From Gymnorhina tibicen (taxonomy: Eukaryota; Chordata; Aves; Passeriformes; Artamidae), in the NCBI GenBank assembly GCA_013399875.1, contig VXAZ01007544.1, positions 1,197,091 through 1,261,090 on the forward strand: DNA of 64,000 nucleotides, given 5' to 3'. Position 1 is the stretch's first letter, and each line of letters starts with the position of its first letter. Made by a program: the position numbers and the translations under genes. Shown in pieces: positions 1-11,101 of the stretch. The notes below the pieces were generated by a model. The model worked only from the letters and a program-made list of their open reading frames with translations, was not told the DNA's origin and ran no database searches.

Positions 1-502
1 ATCCAAGAACTTAATAAAGTTTGATTTGGGTTCCCTTAGTACTTAAATTCTGTTTTTTCAAATACCCAGAAGAATTTCAGTCCTGTGAGGGCTGGGTGCT
101 CAACAGATCCCTCACATTAAGGACTTTTCTGGATCCACAAATCACAGGTTTTCAATGGGATTCTCACAAGTGACAGCACTCTGAACTGAAAGCGAGATTT
201 ACCTAAACCCCATGGCACCAGCGACTGAAATAGCAGTTGCTGCACCATTAAATACAGGTTAGAACCAGCAGCTGGAAGACTAAGGTGACTACTTCCCACT
301 GTGTCTGAGACTTTGTAATCTGCTCCTCACACCTTCCAAAAGTGCCCTAAATCCCAGTTTACAGATTTAGGGGAAAAGTAGAGACAGGTTTCTTTGCACC
401 ACTTCCACTGAAGCTGTTTCCTTCTGATTAGAATAACAGAAAAATTAATAGATCAAGGACATGGGAGAACGTGTGTCTCAAGCCTATTGGTGAGATCACT
501 CT
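1..502. other. Unassigned sequence before the first LTR
   Basis: No gene, repeat family or RNA recognised. Short frames on both strands have no recognisable protein similarity and no splice context. The sequence is moderately AT-rich single-copy-looking DNA. Confidence 0.5.
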
Positions 503-890
503 TGTGGTTTAGGAATGCTACCCCAATTCAGTGCCCCCACTAAGACTCTCCCAAACCACATGCTGCTCTTGCTCACTCCCTCTTCCCCATCCCCTTCTTG
601 CTGTGGCAGGAACTGGGGGCACAAGAAGCAAAGATTGTGAGTTGAGACAAGAACAATTTACTGGAAGCATCAATGAGATTAGAAAACAAGCAGTGACAGC
701 CACAATATTAAAAACAAAAGGGTACAAAAGGAGAGAATTAGTCACATGCAAAAATGATCACTGTGCAGCCAGAAACAATAAACAAATGTCTCCCCCACAC
801 ACACTTTTTCTTGACTGGAAGGAGCCTCTGCTCCTTGGAAGGGAGAGTCCCTTTCCCTGACCCCTGGTAGTGACTGTGAGGTGGTACAGA
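503..890 (-). mobile_element. Endogenous retrovirus LTR fragment, minus strand
   Basis: Read on the minus strand, this segment ends in a sequence typical of the 3' part (R/U5) of common avian LTRs: an AGTAAA-type poly(A) signal (plus-strand TTTACT near 657), then a TTGTTCTTGTCTCAACTCAC-type stretch, a C-rich and pyrimidine-rich U5, and an end in ...TAAACCACA, so the retroviral CA end falls at 503. The U3 end on the right is not clear and no target duplication was found, so the right boundary is approximate. No retroviral coding sequence is attached. The frames at 531-860 (plus) and 518-751 (minus) lie wholly inside it and are not genes. Family identity is from memory of avian repeats. Confidence 0.6.
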
Positions 891-1165
891 AAAAGCATTA
901 GGCCCTGGCCATAGCCTCTCACAGCTACTGCAAAAACCCTGTCCTGGCCAGAATCAGAAGAATCACTTAATAGAAATAGAGAGATCTGAAGTTGGTCTCT
1001 TCTTCTCAGGCTGTTTTCACTTTTAGCTATAAGAAATTATGTAGTTTATTGGAATAAGAATGGAAAGAATAGAGGAAGACAAGAATCATTGAATCCAGAC
1101 ACATTTTACTGCAGGAAGTGCCATCATATATCTTTGCTGGTATAACATAAAGATAATTACCAACA

Positions 1166-1655
1166 ATAGAATCATAGAATGGTCTGGGGAGAGGGACACC
1201 TTTCACCAGACCAGGTTGCTCAGAGTTCTATCCAGCCTGATCTTGAACACTTCCAGGGATAGGTCATCCTTAGCTTCTCTGGGAAGCCTATTCCACTGCC
1301 TCATCACACTTGTTAAGAATTTTTTCCTAATATCTAATCTAATCCTACTCTCCTTCAGTTTGAAACCGTTCGCCTTTGTCCTGTCACTGCATACTCCTGT
1401 GATGAGTGTTTCTCCATCTTCCTTGTAGGCTGCCTTCAGGTACTGGAAGGCTGCAGTTAGGTCAGCCCAAAGTCTTCTCTTCCCCAGGCTGAAAAACACA
1501 ATTCTCTCAGTCTTCCTTCATAGGAGAGGTGCTCCTTCCCTCTGATCATCTTGGTGGCCTGCTCTGGACTTGCTTCAACAAGTCCATGTCCTTTCTGAGC
1601 TGGGGACCCCAGAGTTGGATGCAGTAATCCAAGTGGGGTCTCACTGTCAGACAAA
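1166..1655 (-). mobile_element. CR1 LINE, 3'-end fragment, minus strand
   Basis: The left edge, AATAGAATCATAGAATGG, is the reverse complement of the bird CR1 3' end (ATTCTATGATTCTATT). Going right, the sequence runs backwards through the short 3' UTR and the C-terminal end of ORF2, then through the stretch with TGGGGACCCCAGAGTTGGATGC, which is characteristic of CR1. The copy is 5'-truncated, as most CR1 insertions are. It is one of the better preserved copies here, as it keeps an uninterrupted 98-codon piece of ORF2. Confidence 0.93.
1203..1499 (-). pseudogene. CR1 ORF2 C-terminal remnant
   Basis: A 98-codon open frame on the minus strand translates to the C-terminal end of the CR1 reverse-transcriptase polyprotein. 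Visible hallmarks in order are FSLGKRRLWADLTAAFQYLK (about residues 3-22), then SDRTKANGFKL, RLDIRKKFLT, QWNRLPREA and LEVFKIRLDRTL near the end. These match the family pattern of [34 protein letters not shown] and LEVFKRRLD. The endonuclease and the catalytic part of the reverse transcriptase are absent because the insertion is 5'-truncated. It cannot encode a working retrotransposase. The ATG is incidental, since the frame is the middle of a long protein. Confidence 0.85.
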
Positions 1656-2672
1656 TCCTAACCAAGTTTGGACAGTACAGTCATTAAACTTTTAGGGTTC
1701 CCCTTGAAAGTCACTTCAAAAGAAATAAGCAGCATCAGCTGGACTGTGTGTCTGTAGAAACGGAACAGAAATGTTTGAATCAAAGTCACTTATTTCTTCT
1801 GATGTGGATAAATCATCTGATACCACCTAGCAGATCAGAAAAAATCCCATACTCACACTGCTGGCAGGAATCAATTCAGACTGCAATAAAAAGATCTGTG
1901 TGGCCATAATAAATTTATGCAGTATATTCCTCTTCAATAAGATTTTGGACATTTCAGTCTCTGTGAATTATGAAGTTCAGGCAAAAACCCAGTTATACTA
2001 AAACAAAGTCCTCTTCATCAGATATACATTGGTACAAATAATTGCTCCCCATTTAGTACTAAACCACAATACATTAACATTTGTACTGGCATTTCAAGCA
2101 GTGTTTATGTATACAGAATTTAGAAATAAAATATACCATCCTCAAGTAGGTAAACATGAAAGAAAATCCCTTATATACAATAGTATGTAAACAACATGTG
2201 GAACTTCCATTGCCATATGGATTTCTTGAGATGCCTTATGTCTTTTCATGTAATATTCCACTCTGTCTCCAGTCATTTATTCATCAGTGAATACATCCTA
2301 TGTGTGTGGTTCTGCCTAGTGAATTGGTGGGAACCAAACTATTACTTTTGTATCTATTTAAAACTGAAAAAAACCTACTGTCTGGTTTGTCCTGTGAATT
2401 GATAATCTTATATCCTTACATAGAAATTAATTAGGCATTTTATGTGGGAGGTGTGGATATAGACAGGTGCTTAATTTTTAACCAATGCACAGGATATGGA
2501 TTGATGTACTTATTTGCTAATCTGATTGAGAACAAAAAGTATTTGCCAATCTAACAGGAACAGAAGCACACTTTTGGACAAGGAGGATAGCATTCACTTG
2601 GTAAAGAATATAGTTTTTTGTGTGCTTGCAAATTTTGCTTTCTAGTCTTCATTTATTTGGCAGCTGATGGGG

Positions 2673-2691
2673 CTGTGCATAACATGCACAG
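2673..2691. repeat. Perfect 8-bp inverted repeat
   Basis: CTGTGCAT and ATGCACAG are exact reverse complements separated by AAC. This is seen directly. It is short enough to occur by chance in 64 kb. Confidence 0.5.
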
Positions 2692-5390
2692 TTCTATAAT
2701 TCTTTAGAAACCCCATATGAAGTTTCATTCCAACTCCAAATGAGGCATTGATCATTTCAGCAGGAGGCAGATAGAAGGAATACAGGTCTCTTGGCTAGCA
2801 ATCTGCCCCCTTGGAATGCTAAACTAAGATACCATTCTTAGCAAACCTTAAGAGCAGTAGCCATTATTTCCATAGAAGTAGGTTTTCCTCTGGGACTTGA
2901 AAACCGCTTGCCTCTGTTTGCTAATTAGAAGGAGAACCTTGCCACTTAGTATGTAGAGTGACTGCTTTTACAGACCCCTACAATTAATGGAAAAAGGTAA
3001 ATAATATTAATTATGTCTCATACTGAAAACAAACTTTTCAGAGAACAAAGAATTAGTGGCAGAGCATCGGCTGCATTTTGCTACACCCAAGTATGATTCA
3101 AAAATCACAAATGGAGATTAATAAGACCACATTTTTGCCTAAAAGTAATGAAAATAAATGAGGAGCCGACTAAGAATATCTCAGCACAGGCTAAATTTAA
3201 CTACTTTTTACAGATACTTTTACTGTATTTTTACTTTTGCAATGAACAAGATGTGGCAAGTAACAAAAATTAAAAACTTTTATTTTGAAATATGAATAAT
3301 AAATTCTCTTATCCATGGTTCCTTGTCTGTTTTCCACCACATTATGATTTTTCTGCTCAGATTTGTTTGACGAACAAGAAATGTATGGCAGAAAATCTCC
3401 TGTAAGGTTTGCCCTTGGACAGAATAAGCCTTTGCACAAAAAAATCTGTGAACTGAATCAACAGAAAATGCTCTTGTGCATTTGAAACACTGAATTTTGC
3501 ATAATATTTGATACAAAAAAACCAGGGAATGCTAATGTTCCGTAGCAAAGCCTGATCACCATAAATTTCACATAAGAATCTGCAAATAAGACTTCCAGTT
3601 CTTATATTTTCAGAAAGAATGTATTCACTAAAGATCTGAACTGGTAGCAAAAGGGCTGGATAAGCAAATTTTCTTTCTTTAAACAACTTCAAATCAACCC
3701 TGGCATAATTTTAGGGGGCAAAAGATTACTATGTATTCTGCCACTTAATATTTGCTCCATATTTATGTTAAAGCAAAAGCATTTATAAAATGGTTAATTT
3801 CTTTAATGCTCAAATAAGTTAGTTCATTTGTATCCATTAAATTTGATAAGGACAGAGATATAATTATATTATATAATATTTCACTGCAATCCTTTTCACT
3901 TTAGAATTTAATGTTTGAAGACTTGAAGGGAAAAATTAAATACTGGGCCCTTACTACTACTTTTTCACCATTTTGACACAAATACCGACAAGTTTCTCAC
4001 AAATTTATAATTAGAAATCCCCTGGCACTGAGCATGGCTGATTCTGAAGGAACAGAAATGAAGGTTTGGTAGAATTGATGTTCCTTCAGAAACACGCCCT
4101 GACATTCAGTCTATCTGCAGATATCCATAAATATATATTTACAAAAAATCATTGATACTACAGTTAAAACCAAACATTGCTTCAAAGTTATCCATTTGGC
4201 TGATAATTTGCCTCAAATGTAGTCATAATCAGGACTGCATCAATAACTGCTGGCATAATGGACAAAAAAGGACTTGTGCAAGCCAAATTGACAGCCATCA
4301 TCACTTTGTGAAAGTAAGCATACTTATTTTTTTTCTAATTATACTCTAGGGAAATAAGAATTATTGTCACTGGAATATTGCATGGAAATGCTAATGAAGT
4401 GGATCCTTGATGTATTTTAAATTTTTATTGAAGCACATTAAAAAAAAAGAACAACCACTTATTCTGAAAAGTTAAATAATTTAAATGTCAATATGATAGC
4501 TATTTTCACAGAACATCAGACATTAACACTTCCTCAACATGAGAAGCAGCAGCTCACAAAGCTCTTTGCAACTGAAATCACAGACATTTCTCCATTTTAT
4601 GATGTCAAGGTTCTCATTTGCAAGAACAAGAGACGGCAACTAAGAAAGGATGTCAGCATGTGCATCTTTATTTTAACCTTGAGTGCTGGGTGTTTTTGTC
4701 AGATCCAAGATACTAGATCACCTTAATTAGGCATATCACCTCTTGGGAAGTCCCACAGCAATTCATACAATTATTTCTGGCTTAACCAGCACAAGGTCCC
4801 TATGTTGTATTATTCAAATTATAAAATACAGTGTCGATGGCATTCTATAGTAAGTCTCAAAAACAGGCCTTTCTGAACTGAGACAGAAAACTATTTTAAA
4901 ATCTCGCTGATGTGTAAATTATTCCTGTTACAGAGAAGTTAATCTTGATCTAAATATTTCACTGCTGGTAATATTTGGGAGTACCAAAAATATTTTGTTA
5001 TTTTCAAAATATTTACTTAATAAATATAGCTTTTCTATAAAATTAAATCAGACTGGTTAGTGGCTGGGTTTTTTTCTAGTATATTTTTAAATAAAAAGTA
5101 ACATAGTGACTGTCTCTCATTAACCTTTTGTCCTGGCTAAGCTCCTCTGCTGAAGTAAGAGAGACAATGGCTATAAATTTTTATACTTCAAACATTTCAG
5201 GCAGTGACATATGGGTAATATGCAACAGTTATATTTTAGTTTGTAAATAGCTTATCTATCTATTCTTTTATTGCACTGTGAGGGGATATATTTAGTGTTA
5301 TGTCTTTGCTGCTATTTAGTTTCTAAATTAAAATCAGAGTATTCCACATCAGACCTTTCCAACATGAAATGGCAAGCGTAATGCTCCAAG

Positions 5391-5410
5391 GATCAGCATA
5401 CGTGCTGATC
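5391..5410. repeat. Perfect 8-bp inverted repeat
   Basis: GATCAGCA and TGCTGATC are exact reverse complements separated by TACG. The motif is seen directly, and no function can be assigned. Confidence 0.5.
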
Positions 5411-7138
5411 ATGTACGTTGCAAGAAATATCAGTGTATAGAAAGATAATATTTTCTTAAAGTTCTCTTTGCTTTCCAATATTCAATATTCACTTAATGAG
5501 GTTAGGCAATGCTACTTGTTGGGCTAAAAACAATAAATGTAATAATCATGATGAAGATGATAATGACATTAATAATAGTTCCTCCAAATGCAGCTGTCTG
5601 TATAAAGTTTTATTGTACTTTCTTCTGAAGATTTTGGGATTGGAAACTTGAGGCAATGAACATCAGACATGAGAGTAAATTTAACTTTGTAAACATTTTT
5701 TCTTTTAAATTGTATTACAAATATTTTCACTTTCAGTGCACACCATAGCTAAGGGTTACAACTATTAAAATAATTTGATCTCATTTTTTATATTTGGGGT
5801 TTGTTTTTTTTCTTTCATTGTATAATATACGTCCTCAAGTGCAACAGAGCCTGGAAAAATCATCTCACAAACCTTAAGCAGTTATGCCAGTGGCTTGAGA
5901 ACACACATAGGTTTAACTGTCCGTGTGAATGAGAGCCCTTAAATATACACACGTAGATACATGTTTTCAGAATTGAAACTGATGCCTAGTTAGAGGAAGA
6001 TGCAAATAGACTGTGTGATATACAATGTCTGGAGGTCACAACCCATGTGAACTAATGCGAGGGAACAGTCCACAAACCAGCTGATCCACTCCATGCATAA
6101 GCATGTGCTCATTTTTTAAAAGCTTAAGGAACTTTAAAGTGATATCCCTAATTCTTACTTCAGAGCAAGCAACATATATTCATGGAAAAGGTAAAAGGCA
6201 AGAATGTTCTTCCTAGGGCGCTAATCTTTATAGGATGCTGTGCTGGTTATTACATTAAGGCAGAACACATCTTTTCAAACAGCCTGTTATACAGTGCATG
6301 CATAATGCCTGAGACTGTAGGCAGAGTCAAAGATTAAAGAATGTACTAGCACAGTTTCATTATACTGAACATCAAAATATTAGCAACAAAAATAAACAGC
6401 TGGGGAAGAAGGAATGCCAAAGTTATAAAACCCAAGGTGGCAAGCACTAGATTAGAGATTAGCTTTTAAAAAAGAGATGGCAATAACATGCATCATTAGA
6501 ACTCAGCTGCATGAGCAGTTGTCATTTGTCCTCTGTGCAGAAGCTGGACTGGTCTCAGAGTCCCCAGAGAACAAGACAAATTTAGGGTGAGGTCCTGAAC
6601 CACATGGGTTTGTGAATAATAACATTCATTCCAAACTCTATTCATAGAGTTATTACCACAATTCCCATGCAGCACTCATAAGAAAGAAACTCTGGTGGGT
6701 ATCTCCTGAGGATTTATGGAGAAAGTGAGCCTAGCTGAAGTCAGCACCTTTCATAATGGCAAGACTTTCTCATTCACTGCAATCTTGTTTGTAGAAGTCA
6801 TGCATTATTTCAGACAGAAGTTATAGTTTTTCAACAATATTGTACTGATATCACCTGATTTTTCTTTGTGATGTGATTTTATAAGGATTCCAAGAAGAAT
6901 TGGAAGGCAAAAGGCAAGATAAAAGATTTTAGTTGTTTTCTTAATCCACTGGGGGACCTAGTTGAATTTTTTGCCCTTGACAAAATTCTCTGACACAAAG
7001 CTACACTGAACCAAAGAGAAAAGACTTAGCTCATGCACATGGTATAAGGCCCCCATCAATTCACTAAAAGAGCTTTTGAAAGGGGTTGATGCCTTAGGTT
7101 TTAGCTTTTATATTTTTCAAATCCTGTATCGTCTAGCG

Positions 7139-7535
7139 TGTAACTCTGAAGTTTCTTGTAGCTCGTTAGCTTCTCTCCTAGGCCAGATAGACACCGAGCT
7201 TGCTATTCAAGGACACTCAGATTGTCCTAGGCCCAAAGGTGTAAACTAGGGCTGCAAGAGAGGTGGAGAAATTGAAGAAATTACATTACAGTATTTAATT
7301 ACAGTAAATTACAGTAGCTAAAGTTTTAATTGGTGAATTTACGCTGATATGCAAAAGGACCAAACCTATAAAAGTGTAAAGAACTTGTGACTCGTTGTCC
7401 ATCTTGGGGTCCATTTTTGGATGTAGCCTTTGGGTCCTCAGCCTTTGAAGGCCTTTCAAATAAATACCTACCTTTATTCCCTTACTCCTGTTTAGTCTCT
7501 GTTTCTAGGTAGCCACTCAAGACATCAGGGTTACG
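7139..7535 (+). mobile_element. Retroviral-type LTR, plus strand
   Basis: The segment has the order expected of an LTR: a TGTAAC start (7139-7144), a U3 with three ATTACAGTA copies (7285, 7298, 7308), a TATA box TATAAAAG (7367-7374), then an R region and a poly(A) signal AATAAATA (7459-7466) about 90 bp downstream, and a short U5 ending in GTTACG. The terminal hexamers TGTAAC and GTTACG form an inverted repeat with one mismatch. No target duplication was found and the 3' end is not the canonical CA, so limits are approximate. No gag, pol or env sequence follows, so it is a solo LTR or a fragment. Family not assigned. Confidence 0.6.
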
Positions 7536-7604
7536 ATGGTTCTTATACTCTGGGTAAAAATACAGTGGAGAAATACCAACCAAATACTCTCAGGAGGTCA
7601 AAAC

Positions 7605-8205
7605 AAAACAAAGGTTTACTGCCAAACTTTAGAAAAATCAGGGAACTTTGGCAAAAGATTTAGTACAATATCCAGTCAACACCAAACACTTAGCACTAAT
7701 TTGGCCCATTCAACTTAGCAAGCTTTAAACCCGTTCGATGTTAAGTTACTCAAAATGTACCAAGAAGAGGGAGTTAGAAGAAGAGAGAAAGACAGAAAGA
7801 GAGAAAAGATACAGAAATGCACACATATAGCTACCAACTCCTGGGTTCCAGCGATGTTCAGACAGAAACTCCAAGAGGAAGGTAGGGTCAAGACTTGTGT
7901 TGTCCTCATGCTCAGCCTTAAATTCCCCTTGGCCCTCATGGGCACTTCTCCTAGGTGGGACTTCCCATCATTTGGCCACTCAGCAGCTGGGTTAGGCCAG
8001 AGTAGAGCACTGCCTCTGGTGTGCCATGTCTGGCAGCTCTGCCAGACTCTGGGATGGGGGGTGTGGGGCCTTTCACTGTCTCAACAGGGCAAGGCCCAAC
8101 CTGTCCCCTCTCCCACACCCCAAAATGTCTTGAGACATCAATCTTTCCAGTCTCTGACACATGGTTTATCACCAGGTTACATGTATGCACATTACTAACT
8201 TTCAA
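7605..8205 (-). mobile_element. Probable LTR fragment, minus strand
   Basis: The segment begins with a GGTTTACTGCC-type stretch, then passes through a strongly purine-rich block (7755-7830) and a GC-richer part with several CCTGGG/TGCCATG-like runs. This pattern resembles minus-strand avian retroviral LTRs and broadly parallels the segment at 55148-55440, which has a similar purine-rich block. Frames of 147 (plus, 7755-8198) and 84 codons (minus, 7951-8205) lie inside and have no recognised domain. Boundaries and family are uncertain. It directly follows the plus-strand LTR that ends near 7535. Confidence 0.4.
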
Positions 8206-8942
8206 GAATATTTTAAAGACATGAAAAAAAGATCTATTTCTTTTGTAGAAGAGATCATAAACTCTGTATCATGGAAAACACTGCAAAATAGAATTGTCTT
8301 CAAGGAAAGAGGAGATTAACAATAAACACCATTTCTGGTGTCCCTTCTCCAACTAATTTCCACTCTGACTGTTGAACTTCCAAATTTTTTCTCTGTAAAC
8401 ATAATGGTGTTGCAATTATTTTCAACCTGGACTATTTATAATTATTTTTATAACAGGAGAATTCATTACAAGCAATATATCTGTTGTTTTGCCTGGTTTT
8501 TGCATAATAATTTTTTTTCTTTTGTAGTTTCTTAGTATTAGCTGAAGAGCTCCATAAATAATTTACAGGTTATGGTTTATAATTAAATTATTTATTCTGA
8601 CTGTTGCATGACTGTTCTATATTCCTTTTTGTAATTTCTGCAGTTAAGTTGTTAACCTAAGTGAGGTAGTATATGACTGACTAACAGAATATTTTTAAAT
8701 AGGAGAATGATGAAAACCAAAGCCAAATACTGCACCAGTGGGATGCCTTTTCATGCTAAATTTTATGAAATGTTTTGATTCTCTATTTCTTCATGAATTC
8801 CCAGCAGCCATACAAATGCTTCAAAACAAACAAATAAGTAACATTACCTGCACACCAGGGAACAAAATTCAGTGTTTTTTTCTGTCTTTTCAAAGCATGA
8901 AAGCAATTCTGTGGAAACTTAACTTATAGCCAGATTTGTTAT

Positions 8943-8983
8943 AAATATATAACAATATATATGTATATATATATACAATATAT
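8943..8983. repeat. (AT)n-like low-complexity tract
   Basis: About 40 bp made almost only of ATAT/TATA with occasional G or C, seen directly. Confidence 0.8.
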
Positions 8984-9077
8984 GTGTAAAATGTTGATGT
9001 TCTGCTTGTAGAATAAGACTACAAAAATATGTAGTGTTTCTTCATGTTAGATATATTAGTAATAAACCATACAAAGA

Positions 9078-9099
9078 CATTATAAAAAATTTTATAATG
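9078..9099. repeat. AT-rich inverted repeat, 10-bp arms
   Basis: CATTATAAAA and TTTTATAATG are exact reverse complements separated by AA. It could extrude as a cruciform. AT-rich composition makes chance occurrence likely. Confidence 0.55.
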
Positions 9100-10286
9100 C
9101 TAAAAATTTTTCTCAAGTTAAAGCAACTGTTAGTAGAGAAAAGGTTAGAGAAAAGAGACCATAATTTACAGAATTCAATATTGTACATTAGTTAGCATAG
9201 ACCTCTTTATTGGTGTAAGTCTGTTAGCCCTTCCAGCCATGAATTTGTCTAACAACACCAAAAATCTAGAAACTAGAGGAAAAATATGGATTTGAACCAA
9301 GCCTCATCTAAACCTCACAGCCAGTTGTGGTATATATGAGAAACTTAGCAATACCTACAGGTATTAATGGACAGTCCCAAGATATGCAGTAATCACATCG
9401 CAGGTCTGGGTTCTGATTTTGCAGTGCATATCTATTTGACAGCACAATAGTGATTGATTCACACCTAAATCATTCTATCCTACATACTTGGATATTTTTA
9501 ATTCTTATCTACCCAAATAGTGAAAGTGTGCCTGTGTAACTTAGGCAGAAAGATCACAAGTCTCCTGTTTTATAAACAGGATCCCTCAGAACCTCAAGGT
9601 GCACAGATCTTACCCTTGGACATATTTTTAGGAGGAAGAGAGATGTCTGCCCTTTGAAGAGAAACCCTTTCTGTGGTTGTTAGGATAACCTTATCAGTCT
9701 CATGATACCTTTAAGCACAGATTCATAACCTTTTCCCTCTCCACACTTGAGCCGATTTTATTTGTTTCTGATGGAGTGGGTTTCTGTACAGGATACCTCC
9801 CTAGTGTTTATATTCCAAAATCCATTGAGCCTGACTTTGAAAGCTTATGTTATTGTTTTTCTTCCTGAAATCCCCAGGATGAACACATTATGGAACTTAG
9901 ATTTATTTTTAAGCTTTTTCACTTTGTTATTCAGTGCCTTGTTGCCTTTCAGTAACACATTACAGTAAACGTTTTGTGTTTTATCTGCTTAGCTAAATTT
10001 CTACCTTCATACTGTTATTTATGTGTCATGTTTAATCAGCTGTGTGTCCTTCCCATCAGTACTCTGGTTTAGTGCATTTGTTTAGACATTAGATCATGTA
10101 GCACTCCATCGTCTGTGACACCAAATATAGCAGTATCTTGCAGGTCTCCTAAGCTAATGTTAACATGTTCTGTGAGGGCTCTTAAGAATTCTTGAGTTGA
10201 CTCTTAAATTATGTTTTTTCTCCAGAAGGAGAAGTGCAATTTTTTTCTTTCTATTTCATTCAAATTAATGCAGTGGCTCTATAGAG

Positions 10287-11101
10287 GGATCAGAACAGGC
10301 TGGAAGAGCTGAGGCCAATCATATGAGGTTCAACAAGGCAAAGTGTTGAGTCCTGCACTTGGGTCACAACAATCCTATGCAGTGCTACAGGCTGGGGAAG
10401 AGTGGTTGGAAAGCTGCCCATCAGAAAAGGACTTGGGGGTACTGGTGACAGCAGCTGAACATGATCCAGTGTGTGCCCAGGTGGCCAAGAAAGCCAGTGG
10501 CATCCTGGCCTGGATCAGCAATAGTGTGGCCTGCAGGACCAGGGCAGTGATTGTCACCTGTACTTGGCATTGGTGAGGCCACAGCTCGAGTGCTGTGTCC
10601 AGTTCTGAGCTCCTCACTGCAAGAAAAACTTTGAGGTGCTGGAGTGAGTCCAAAGAAGGGCAGTGGAGCTGATGAAGGGTCTGGGGCACAAGTCTGATGA
10701 GGAGCAGCTGAGGGAGCTGGGGGTGTTTAGCCTGGAGAAAAGGAGGCTCAGGGGAGAGCTTATCACTTTCTACAACTGCCTGAAAGGAGCTTGTAGTGAG
10801 GTGGGGGTCAATCTCTTCTCCCAAGTGAAAAGTGATAGGACAAGAGTGAATGGCCTCAAGTTGGGCCAGGGGATATTGGATATTAGGAAAAATTTCTTCA
10901 TGGAAAGGGTTTTCAGTCATTGCAACAAGCTGTCCAGGTGAGTGGTTGAGTCACCATCCCCAGAGGTATTTAAAAGACTTGTAGATGTGGCATTTAAGAA
11001 CATAGTTTAGTTGTGGACTTGGCAGTGTTGGGTTAATTTTGGACTCAATGATCTTAAAGGTCTTTTCCAACTTAAAAAATTCTACGATTTTGTGATTCTA
11101 T
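10287..11101 (+). mobile_element. CR1 LINE, 3' portion, plus strand, about 0.8 kb
   Basis: The longest CR1 copy in the window. It runs from a GGATCAGAACAGGCTGGAAG-like start through the C-terminal half of ORF2, the conserved CTTAAAGGTCTTTTCCAACTT stretch and the bird CR1 3' end (TTCTACGATTTTGTGATTCTA, ending about 11100). It is 5'-truncated. Substitutions and small indels break the ORF2 frame several times, so it is inactive. The long minus-strand frame at 10375-10920 is only the antisense of this copy. Confidence 0.95.
10663..10941 (+). pseudogene. CR1 ORF2 C-terminal remnant
   Basis: A 92-codon frame inside the plus-strand CR1 copy encodes the same ORF2 tail as the remnant at 1203-1499. 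Visible pieces in order are [20 protein letters not shown] (residues 13-32), [25 protein letters not shown] and HCNKLSR. The family usually has HWNRLPRE at the last position, so the tryptophan and arginine there are changed. The frame stops at 10941, short of the normal ORF2 end, which is evidence of decay. Confidence 0.85.

Larger units (their letters stand above)
1656..7138. other. Unassigned AT-rich DNA
   Basis: About 5.5 kb without a recognisable gene or repeat family. Homopolymer runs and AT-rich blocks are frequent. Two small perfect inverted repeats stand out: CTGTGCAT-AAC-ATGCACAG at 2673-2691 and GATCAGCA-TACG-TGCTGATC at 5391-5410. The longest frame (3357-3692, minus, 111 codons) has a composition expected by chance and no recognised domain. 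Confidence 0.5.
8206..10286. other. Unassigned AT-rich DNA
   Basis: No gene or recognised repeat family. It contains an AT dinucleotide-like tract (8943-8983) and a near-perfect AT palindrome with 10-bp arms (9078-9099). The short frames at 8338-8535, 8738-8929 and 9747-9968 look like chance. Confidence 0.5.

Noticed and set aside
3357..3692. 111-codon minus-strand frame with overlapping frames in other phases
   Set aside because: Three overlapping minus-strand frames in the same place show a general lack of stops; no similarity recognised.
7755..8198. 147-codon plus-strand frame
   Set aside because: Lies in an LTR-like segment and begins in low-complexity purine-rich sequence; no recognised domain.
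10375..10920. 181-codon open frame on the minus strand, the longest in the window
   Set aside because: It is the antisense of the plus-strand CR1 copy at 10287-11101; its length follows from the composition of CR1 ORF2.
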